From contig NZ_JBNCMT010000012.1 of assembly GCF_049846925.1 (NCBI RefSeq), forward strand, positions 1 through 64,000: 64,000 nucleotides of DNA, written 5' to 3'. The stretch is from Brevibacillus_H sp049846925 (GTDB lineage Bacteria; Bacillota; Bacilli; Brevibacillales; Brevibacillaceae). Of this stretch, positions 57,853 through 64,000 are shown one piece after another (the first letter of the stretch is position 1; every line of letters starts with the position of its first letter). Under the pieces are notes generated by a model that saw only the letters and a list, made by a program, of their open reading frames with translations, was not told the DNA's origin and did not search any database. The translations under genes and the position numbers were made by a program.

Positions 57853-58485
57853 TTAAAACGTTTCCTTCACTACCACTTGATCCAGTGAGAAGCGGCTGGA
57901 AGGATAAGCTGGTTTAGCTGCTTTGCCGACAGAAATCAGCATGATAGGCATATATCGAGTTGGAATATTGAATGCTTCAATCAATTGCTCTCGGTCAAAT
58001 CCACCCATCGGGCATGTATCGTATCCGTATGCTTTAGCAGCCAGCATGAGCTGCATCGCAGCAAGGGATGCATTCCGATTGGCTTCATCACGTGCCGTTT
58101 CTTTGCTTTCATACGCCCGATTAATCTGTGAAACCAACGTCTGCTTGATTTCTTCGGTAATCATTCCACTGGTAACCGCCGCACTGTAAATTTGCTCGGC
58201 GTTGCGGTTGGCTTCCAAATCCCCTAAAACTGCTATCACCGCAGATGCCTCAACAGTTTGCTTTTGCCCATAGGCGATCTTTAACAACTTTTCTTTTTGC
58301 GCCTGATCCTGAATCACAAGAAATTTCCAATGCTGCAGGTTCCATGCCGATGGAGCCATAGTTGTTGCTGTCAGAATACCCTCTAGTACTTCTTGCGGCA
58401 TTTGGTGTGAAGCATCGTACGATTTTACGGAATGACGTTGTTTCATAATGTCTATTGCAGATAATTGATTGGTTTGTACTGTCAT
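57853..58485 (-). CDS. Nitroreductase family protein
   Basis: 210 residues from the ATG at 58485 (MTVQTNQLSAI...), after GGGAG. FMN-binding nitroreductase fold: IMKQRHSVKSYDASHQMP at the start (Arg/Ser for FMN phosphate), TATTMAPSAWNLQHWKFLVI, and the C-terminal GGFDREQLIEAFNIPTRYMPIMLISVGKAA. It reduces nitro compounds or quinones using NAD(P)H. Close to YfhC/YodC-type proteins in style. Monocistronic. Confidence 0.9.
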   Translation of the reverse strand: MTVQTNQLSAIDIMKQRHSVKSYDASHQMPQEVLEGILTATTMAPSAWNLQHWKFLVIQDQAQKEKLLKIAYGQKQTVEASAVIAVLGDLEANRNAEQIYSAAVTSGMITEEIKQTLVSQINRAYESKETARDEANRNASLAAMQLMLAAKAYGYDTCPMGGFDREQLIEAFNIPTRYMPIMLISVGKAAKPAYPSSRFSLDQVVVKETF

Positions 58486-58581
58486 AAAATACACCACTCC
58501 CTAATAATGTCACCCTTATGATAACACGGTATCTAAACATTAGTAAGTACCTTTATTTTGTTTTATTTGTTTCTGCATAGC

Positions 58582-58615
58582 AAAAAAGCTACCCAGCTTT
58601 ATGCCACGATAGCTT
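58582..58615 (-). terminator. Terminator of the small spore-protein-like gene
   Basis: AAGCTATC (58608-58615 minus) pairs with GGTAGCTT (58586-58593 on plus reads AAGCTACC), followed by TTTTTTG on the minus strand. It lies 21 bp after the stop at 58636. Confidence 0.7.
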
Positions 58616-58635
58616 CTCATGATCAATACCTGTTT

Positions 58636-58758
58636 TTACTGCTGGTCTTGCATGTTCAGATTTTTATCTTTCTCACTCTTTTGCTTCGTGCCGGATGTTT
58701 TGGTTTGGTTTCCCGCATTTTGTTTATTGTTAAACTTGGTATTTGGGTTGTTTGCCAT
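58636..58758 (-). CDS. Small Asn/Lys/Gln-rich spore-protein-like gene, 40 residues
   Basis: Codes MANNPNTKFNNKQNAGNQTK followed by TSGTKQKSEKDKNLNMQDQQ. The start follows AGGAG by 6 nt, and a terminator follows. The composition (Asn, Lys, Gln; no Cys or Trp) is that of small acid-soluble spore proteins of the minor or gamma type, though no named family was matched. Too short for most gene finders. Confidence 0.72.
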   Translation of the reverse strand: MANNPNTKFNNKQNAGNQTKTSGTKQKSEKDKNLNMQDQQ

Positions 58759-58845
58759 GGATGTGCTCCTTTACTCAAAAGTTGCTCTTATTGTTTGCGC
58801 TGCAGCCTCGGAGTATCCTGACAGATGCTTCCTCATCACAAGTCT

Positions 58846-59709
58846 CTACTTATCACAAGTAATATTGAAGTACGTGTGCAGCGAATCCCCTGCATGGAGC
58901 ATCACTACATCCTCCGCTGTGTTGAATGCATCGGCTTTTGCCATCCACGGTTCCACACACACGAATTCCTTCCCCTCGACGCTCCAAAGCACAACATATT
59001 TGAACTCTTTTCCATATTCGAGCGTCAGTTTTCGTTTCGCTTGAGGAAGTGATACAGAGATTCTGTTCTCCTGTGCATCCAGAAAGACGGGTGACTCCTT
59101 CATGTTGCCAAGGTCAATACTGCCCTCATACGGCTTAATTTGCATGTCATTATAGTCCAAATATCGGGTTGCATCGGTTTTGAATGCGAGATGTTTTTCC
59201 TGAGAGAGAAAATACGGATGAAACCCAGCATAAAAAGGCATATCCTCAGCAGACTTGTTCTCGTATTTTTGCAAGATTTGCAGCTTATTGCCTTGCAGTG
59301 CATACGTAAAAGTCAGTTCAAAATCAAACGGGTATGACTTCCGTGTTTCTTCATTGCTCTCTAATTGCAGAGTAATAGAAGCTTCACCATCGGTACCTGT
59401 ACAAATGACTGTCCAAGGAAGATTTCTCGCAAATCCATGATTCCCAAGCGGATAAGTGACTCCGTCAAGGGAGTATCCCCCGTTGCTCAATTGACCGCAA
59501 GTCGGAAAAAGAATGGGGATGCCGCCTCGCACATTGGTATCAGGCTGTTCAAATGTCGCTTTATCCAGATAGAGAATTTCTTCTCCCTGTACCCCAAAGC
59601 CGATGATTAGTCCACCTCTTTCTGGAGCTACCTTGACCCATGAATTTGTGCTCGAATCAATCAATTCATAAATGAGAAAACAATCGTCATGTGTACGAAC
59701 CTGATACAA
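58846..59709 (-). CDS. Aldose 1-epimerase (galactose mutarotase-like)
   Basis: 287 residues of the beta-sandwich mutarotase fold. Typical segments: GGIPILFPTCGQLSNGGYSL at about 62-81, GNHGFARNLPW with the catalytic-region His, FYAGFHPYF with another His, and VCVEPW near the end with the Glu. Such enzymes interconvert alpha and beta anomers of hexoses, or act as hexose-6-phosphate mutarotases. No sugar operon is adjacent. Confidence 0.92.
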   Translation of the reverse strand: MYQVRTHDDCFLIYELIDSSTNSWVKVAPERGGLIIGFGVQGEEILYLDKATFEQPDTNVRGGIPILFPTCGQLSNGGYSLDGVTYPLGNHGFARNLPWTVICTGTDGEASITLQLESNEETRKSYPFDFELTFTYALQGNKLQILQKYENKSAEDMPFYAGFHPYFLSQEKHLAFKTDATRYLDYNDMQIKPYEGSIDLGNMKESPVFLDAQENRISVSLPQAKRKLTLEYGKEFKYVVLWSVEGKEFVCVEPWMAKADAFNTAEDVVMLHAGDSLHTYFNITCDK

Positions 59710-59735
59710 CTTCCTCGCTCCTTTTCCCCATCATG

Positions 59736-60299
59736 CTATCTGGCGCTCACCTCTGTGGCAAATTGTTTCCCAAGCTTCCCTGCCCAGACGCAGTATCCAA
59801 AACCAACGTACGCCAATCCCCAGAAAAACGCAAACCATTTGTTATCATCCAATGGAAGGGCCATGGAACCCAGCATCAATACGAAGAGGAATACGATCCA
59901 CCTGGGGAATACTTTTGCCCGAAAGCTTACGATGGTAAATACCAATGTCCCTACCATAAAACTAACCATCATGACTGTCCGAGTAATAGTGACAACCATA
60001 TTCTCTGTCTCAGGCACACTGCCAAGGGCTAGGATCGTCCAAACCATCCCTGTTGTTATGATATTTCCTACAATCATGCCCAGCGTGGAAATAAATCCGA
60101 TAACTCCTGTTTCTTTTGATTGCACCAAGAAAAAAACAATTGTTCCAGCCGACATTAAAATACAGGCAATGAAGCCAAACGTCAGCTCCTGCACACTGTC
60201 CGTTCCCCACAAGTAAGCCGTTGGGGTCATTCCCATCCGGACAATTCCAGCCAACAGACAAATCATTCCGAGCCATTTGACCACGGTTTCGTATTTCAT
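59736..60299 (-). CDS. Unknown membrane protein, six helices
   Basis: 187 residues from the ATG at 60299 (MKYETVVKWLGMI...), 9 nt after GGAGG. About six hydrophobic helices with short loops and a Trp-rich end (FFWGLAYVGFGYCVWAGKLG). No family recognised with confidence. It is divergent from the histidine kinase gene at 60396; a GGGAATTCCC palindrome (60350-60359) lies between them, a possible site for the cognate response regulator, which may control this gene. Confidence 0.65.
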   Translation of the reverse strand: MKYETVVKWLGMICLLAGIVRMGMTPTAYLWGTDSVQELTFGFIACILMSAGTIVFFLVQSKETGVIGFISTLGMIVGNIITTGMVWTILALGSVPETENMVVTITRTVMMVSFMVGTLVFTIVSFRAKVFPRWIVFLFVLMLGSMALPLDDNKWFAFFWGLAYVGFGYCVWAGKLGKQFATEVSAR

Positions 60300-60395
60300 T
60301 TCCTTCATCCTCCAGTTGTTGGTATCGAGTTTATACAATCGTACCAGTCGGGAATTCCCAACCAACAGAGCATCTGATTCCCTAATTCAACAGGA

Positions 60396-62636
60396 ATGAT
60401 TGCAGGAAATACCCATCCGACACTCCATGTTCATACAGCGGTAGCATATCCAATAATTGTCTTCCTTGTTATAATTGTTACATTCGTCACAACAACTTGG
60501 AAGGTGCGACAAATGATTCGTTTGGAGCGTAAATCTAAAAAACTCGTTTTGTTTCAACTTTTTGTTGTTCTGTTTTGCCTCATGACAGCTATCGTTTTCG
60601 TCGGATGCATCTCGGAATACTATGACATCCTGCGTGCCAAGTGCATTCTTGAGCCGTGTGAAATCCAGCCAGCGCCGCCAACAACCGTTACCGAACTGGC
60701 AAAAATCAACATGACCATTGACAGCTATGCGCTATCGTTTGTCATCATCGACAGTGCCTTTATTTTTCTTTTTTATACGGCTGCACTCATCATTTTGCTG
60801 AAATGCTTTCATGAACCGTTAGGGCTTTTAGGGGCTCTCATGTTGGTATCATTTGGTACTACCTTTCCTTCTCTGGTTCCCCTTTCTGTCACGAGCAATC
60901 CATTGTTGAGTACGGTACATTCCTTTATCGGAGTGACAGGATGGATCACTTTCTACCTATTCTTTTTCCTGTTTCCAAATGGACAATTCGTTCCCAAATG
61001 GACTGGCTACGTGACCGCTTTCCTAACAATTAGCTATGGCATGGGGATACTCTTTCCTGGAACACAACTGGATTACCTCGAGTGGCCGATAACTCTAAAA
61101 GGAATCTGGATTATCCTGTTAGCTATCCTTCTTATCTATACTCAGTTTTATCGCTATCTAAAAATATCAAGCCCTGCCGAACGCCAACAGACCAAATGGG
61201 TGGTATACGGTGTATCCTTTGCGATGCTTGGATTAATCGGTATCAGCGCCTTTTTCGATCCTGCGGTTGTTAAGGAACCCCTTACTTATATTTATTTAAA
61301 TATCGCCCTTTCGCTCGGGATGTTGACCATACCTTCAACGCTAACGCTGGCTATTTTGCGACGTCGTTTGTGGGACATCGATCCGTTGGTCAATCGAACA
61401 CTTGTGTATTCAGCTCTATCGATTAGCGTAGTCGCCATCTATACCTTCTCTGTGCTATATCTCAGCCGACTCTTTCGAACAGAGGACAATTTCGTCATTT
61501 CGTTGCTGGCAACCTCAGTTGTTGCCGTCATTTTCGCCCCTTTAAAGGAGCGTTTGCAACGCATCGTCAATCGCCTGATGAAAGGAAGACACGATGATCC
61601 GTACGCCGTTCTTACTGAGTTGGGCAATCATCTGGTGAAGCCCATGGCTCCCGAGGCGATGCTGGAGGTTGTCGTTCAAACCATCCAGGATGCGCTTCGT
61701 CTACCCTTTGTTTGTATCTCGATTCACAGCAATGGACTCCAAACACTTACGGCCATCTCCGGCGAAAGCACCGATGATCTATCTTCTTTTCCAATTATCC
61801 AGCGTGGTGAAGAACTGGGGACACTGTACGTTGCGCCTCGCTCGCCGGGGGAAGCATTTACCGCTGAGGATCAGAAATTGCTGGATGTGCTATTGAGCCA
61901 GGCGGGTCCTATTATTCAGAACGTAACCATGACGATCGGCATGAAAAACCTGGCGCAAGACCTGCAGGAGTCCCGAGAAAAGCTGATCCTTGCTCGTGAA
62001 GAGGAACGAAGGAATATTCGCAGAAATCTGCATGATGACCTTGCACCTCGCCTGGCTGCGCTTGCCTTGAATGCTGCTACCGCAGAGAAGTACGTAAAGA
62101 CAGACCCCGATACAGCAACACTGCTTCTCGAAGATTTGCGAAAAGTAATCCGCTTTACTGTCGAAGAAATCCGTACACTGGTACACGATTTGCGTCCTCC
62201 TACTTTGGACGAATTGGGACTGCTCGGAGCCATTCAGGAACGGGTAAAAGATTTGACCAAAACGACTCAACAACTGGCAGCCGCACAAGAAACACCCTAC
62301 CTGCATATTGAGTTGGAAGCACCCGAGCAGCTTCCCGTGTTGCCTGCTGCCGTAGAAGTGGCTGCATACCGAATTGTCACCGAGTCGATGGTCAATGTTG
62401 TGCGCCATGCGCAAGCGGCCCAATGCTTGGTCCGAGTGGAGGTTGTGAAAAATAACCAACTGATGCTCGAAATTATTGATAACGGGAAAGGCATCTCCCT
62501 TCGCCCAAAAGCATCTGGGAAAGGTGGAATTGGACTCGTGTCCATTCGCGAGCGAGCGGCAGAATTAGGCGGACAGTGTACTTTTGAACGATTGGAACAA
62601 GGTGGTACCAAAATAACAGCAATTCTTCCGTTTTAG
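60396..62636 (+). CDS. NarL-type sensor histidine kinase (multi-TM, GAF)
   Basis: 746 residues. Eight to nine membrane helices in the first 340 residues, a linker region, a GAF-like domain (about 400-510), then HisKA_3 (REEERRNIRRNLHDDLAPRLAALAL, phospho-His in NLHDD at about 545) and a HATPase (MVNVVRHAQAAQC, IIDNGKGISLR, GGIGLVSIRERAAEL). This is the ComP/NarX-type arrangement. The start at 60396 has only a weak AGGA site. It is followed 18 bp later by its NarL-type regulator and is probably a quorum- or environment-sensing system. Confidence 0.92.
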   Translation: MIAGNTHPTLHVHTAVAYPIIVFLVIIVTFVTTTWKVRQMIRLERKSKKLVLFQLFVVLFCLMTAIVFVGCISEYYDILRAKCILEPCEIQPAPPTTVTELAKINMTIDSYALSFVIIDSAFIFLFYTAALIILLKCFHEPLGLLGALMLVSFGTTFPSLVPLSVTSNPLLSTVHSFIGVTGWITFYLFFFLFPNGQFVPKWTGYVTAFLTISYGMGILFPGTQLDYLEWPITLKGIWIILLAILLIYTQFYRYLKISSPAERQQTKWVVYGVSFAMLGLIGISAFFDPAVVKEPLTYIYLNIALSLGMLTIPSTLTLAILRRRLWDIDPLVNRTLVYSALSISVVAIYTFSVLYLSRLFRTEDNFVISLLATSVVAVIFAPLKERLQRIVNRLMKGRHDDPYAVLTELGNHLVKPMAPEAMLEVVVQTIQDALRLPFVCISIHSNGLQTLTAISGESTDDLSSFPIIQRGEELGTLYVAPRSPGEAFTAEDQKLLDVLLSQAGPIIQNVTMTIGMKNLAQDLQESREKLILAREEERRNIRRNLHDDLAPRLAALALNAATAEKYVKTDPDTATLLLEDLRKVIRFTVEEIRTLVHDLRPPTLDELGLLGAIQERVKDLTKTTQQLAAAQETPYLHIELEAPEQLPVLPAAVEVAAYRIVTESMVNVVRHAQAAQCLVRVEVVKNNQLMLEIIDNGKGISLRPKASGKGGIGLVSIRERAAELGGQCTFERLEQGGTKITAILPF

Positions 62637-62654
62637 AGAAAGGAGACGACAAAC

Positions 62655-63317
62655 ATGAGAGTACTGATCGCTGATGATCATCCACTCTTTCGTGGGGGAG
62701 TACGGAATTTGCTACAAACAACAGAAGACCTGCAGCTCGTAGGCGAAGCATCCACTGGGGAAGAAGCACTGGCGTTGGCCTCAACGTTGCAACCTGACAT
62801 CATCTTGATGGATATTCGGATGCCTGGCTGCAATGGAATTGAAGCCACGCGTCTGATCAAAGAACAGCATCCCCATATACAAATTTTGATCCTGACCATG
62901 TTTAAGGATGATAAATCAGTATTTACAGCCATGCGAGCTGGCGCCAGAGGTTATGTGCTAAAAGATGCTGATGAATCGGAGTTGCTGCAATCGATTCGAA
63001 TGGTCGGCAGCGGTGGAGCCGTATTCAGCTCTGATATTGCCTCCCGCATGATTCACTATTTCTCAGCTCCCAAAGCAGTCGAAGAGATCGATCCCGCCTT
63101 TGCTGAGCTGACAGTACGTGAGAGAGAGATCCTGGAGCGGATTGCGGAAGGGGACAGTAACGCCGAGATCGCTTCCACCCTGCACCTGAGTGTAAAAACA
63201 GTCGCCAACTATGTAACCAATATCCTGAACAAGCTGCAGGTTGTCGATCGCAACGAAGCCAAACGAATGCTCAAACGATCACGCGAAGGGCTTGAGCCAA
63301 CCGATGGGGTGATATGA
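62655..63317 (+). CDS. NarL-type response regulator
   Basis: 220 residues, ATG after AAAGGAGACG. REC domain with ADDHPLFRGGV and phospho-Asp in PDIILMDIRMPGCNG; the C-terminal LuxR-type HTH (LTVREREILERIAEGDSNAEIASTLHLSVKTVANYVTNILNKL) is intact. The gene is 18 bp after the HisKA_3 kinase, its partner. Target genes may include the divergent membrane protein and the YrdB-like gene that follows. Confidence 0.95.
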   Translation: MRVLIADDHPLFRGGVRNLLQTTEDLQLVGEASTGEEALALASTLQPDIILMDIRMPGCNGIEATRLIKEQHPHIQILILTMFKDDKSVFTAMRAGARGYVLKDADESELLQSIRMVGSGGAVFSSDIASRMIHYFSAPKAVEEIDPAFAELTVREREILERIAEGDSNAEIASTLHLSVKTVANYVTNILNKLQVVDRNEAKRMLKRSREGLEPTDGVI

Positions 63318-63318
63318 C

Positions 63319-63660
63319 ATGCTGGAAATGGTTAAAATGCTTAATCTTGCCTTACGCTTCCTGTTAGAACTGTGTGCACTTGCTGCGGTAGGCTATTGGG
63401 GATTCAAGACGGGGTCTAACGTTTTCTTGCGGTACTGTCTTGGTATCGGTGCCCCACTGCTCATCGCAGTTGTCTGGGGAGCTCTTGGCTCGCCCAATGC
63501 ACCGATATCGTTGCCGCCACTCCCACATTTGCTATTGGAGATCGTTATTTTTGGGTTGCCTGCTCTCGCCTTATATGCCGTTGGCAAGCCATTTTGGGCA
63601 CTCGTGTACGGTTTTGTGGCAATCATCAATCGAATCCTTATGTTTACGTGGGGACAATAG
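63319..63660 (+). CDS. YrdB family (DUF2568) membrane protein
   Basis: 113 residues, ATG after GGGGTG. Four membrane helices: LRFLLELCALAAVGYWGFKTG, YCLGIGAPLLIAVVWGALGSP, LPHLLLEIVIFGLPALALY and FWALVYGFVAIINRILMFTWGQ. The FLLELCALAAVGYWGF segment is the YrdB/DUF2568 signature. Function unknown. It begins one base after the response regulator stop, so it is part of the same operon. Confidence 0.88.
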   Translation: MLEMVKMLNLALRFLLELCALAAVGYWGFKTGSNVFLRYCLGIGAPLLIAVVWGALGSPNAPISLPPLPHLLLEIVIFGLPALALYAVGKPFWALVYGFVAIINRILMFTWGQ

Positions 63661-63774
63661 GTAAAAATGGCTGGATATTCTGCAATAACGTTTGAAACCT
63701 GCTGCTGCTCTCCTACGTATAAAATAGAGCCAAAGCGTTACGGCAAATAAGCTAATTTACTAGGGGGAGGCACT

Positions 63775-64000
63775 ATGGAAGCGAACAAAGTGACTCAATT
63801 AAATCCAAAGTTCGGTCCAAGGCTAATTACATTTGGAATTTTAGTTGTCATCATTGGTATTCTCATTTTTCAATCGATCACGATTGTGCAAGCCGGACAT
63901 CGTGGGGTTGTCCTGCAATTAGGAGCAGTTCAGCCTCAGGTATTTGATGAAGGGCTGCATTTCAAAATCCCGTTCATTCAAACAGTCGTTCCTCTAGAAG
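63775..64000 (+). CDS. Prohibitin/SPFH family protein (partial)
   Basis: The gene starts at the ATG 63775, after GGGGGAGG, and runs off the right edge after about 75 residues. One N-terminal membrane helix (LITFGILVVIIGILIFQSI) is followed by the start of a band-7/SPFH domain: VQAGHRGVVLQLGAVQPQVFDEGLHFKIPFIQTVV, the usual prohibitin beginning. Such proteins form membrane microdomain scaffolds. The rest is out of view. Confidence 0.88.
   Translation, partial: MEANKVTQLNPKFGPRLITFGILVVIIGILIFQSITIVQAGHRGVVLQLGAVQPQVFDEGLHFKIPFIQTVVPLE

Overview
The window looks like a chromosomal segment of a Brevibacillus-like bacterium (Bacillota, Paenibacillaceae). Reasons: a Gram-positive 16S 5' end and rRNA leader, strong AGGAGG-type ribosome binding sites with many TTG/GTG starts, spore-type small proteins, a sigY-yxlC-yxlD operon, a B. 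subtilis-style xpt-pbuX operon under a purine riboswitch, LexA- and Fnr-type operators of the Bacillus kind, and many lipoproteins and stalk-domain secreted proteins. No tRNA, IS element, phage or CRISPR array was seen.

Layout. 1-0.4 kb: 5' end of a minus-strand 16S gene with its leader and promoter. 0.4-6.2 kb: GNAT acetyltransferase, FapA-like DUF342 protein, xpt-pbuX with guanine riboswitch and PurR-like boxes, and an unknown protein whose promoter contains an almost perfect SOS box. 6.4-11.7 kb: a small protein, then a TetR-controlled MacB-type ABC exporter operon. 11.8-19.4 kb: secreted stalk/SCP2-like proteins, the sigY operon with its own sigma-Y-like promoter, an azoreductase, a spore-protein-like small gene, and an HtrA-like protease plus stalk protein behind a c-di-GMP-I riboswitch. 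19.5-25.1 kb: DMT exporters (one frameshifted) with MocR and MerR regulators, a secreted NlpC/P60 hydrolase and two tiny zinc-ribbon genes. 25.2-32.2 kb: a 7TMR-DISM two-component system, an HXXEE membrane protein, a glycine-rich repeat protein, and a CopC-CopD fusion with a DUF4198 partner. 32.3-35.7 kb: an AT-rich accessory patch (GIY-YIG protein, small ORF, DUF6530-MoxR-VWA). 35.8-43.7 kb: VOC protein, orphan regulator, CshA helicase, ArAE exporter, secreted phosphoesterase, and a cupin/DUF2249/V4R operon. 43.9-54.3 kb: Crp/Fnr regulator, hydrolases, WG-repeat lipoprotein, chemoreceptor, and a molybdopterin oxidoreductase with an arginase-like partner. 54.4-64 kb: WYL regulator with divergent SDR, BenE transporter, nitroreductase, mutarotase, a NarL-type two-component system and the start of a prohibitin-family gene.

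Most of the window is ordinary Bacillales housekeeping. The most interesting signals are regulatory or structural: a dispersed hairpin repeat that begins exactly at stop codons and sits in front of terminators (6558, 42166, 57781, with a diverged copy at 39840); an A10 slippery run that could join the MoxR ATPase to the VWA protein by -1 frameshifting; four perfect-period 8-bp repeats in front of that cluster; an SOS box inside the promoter of an unknown gene; and two different Crp/Fnr-type boxes between the Crp/Fnr gene and the V4R/DUF2249/cupin operon. All functional statements come from reading the sequence and from family knowledge; no searches were run.
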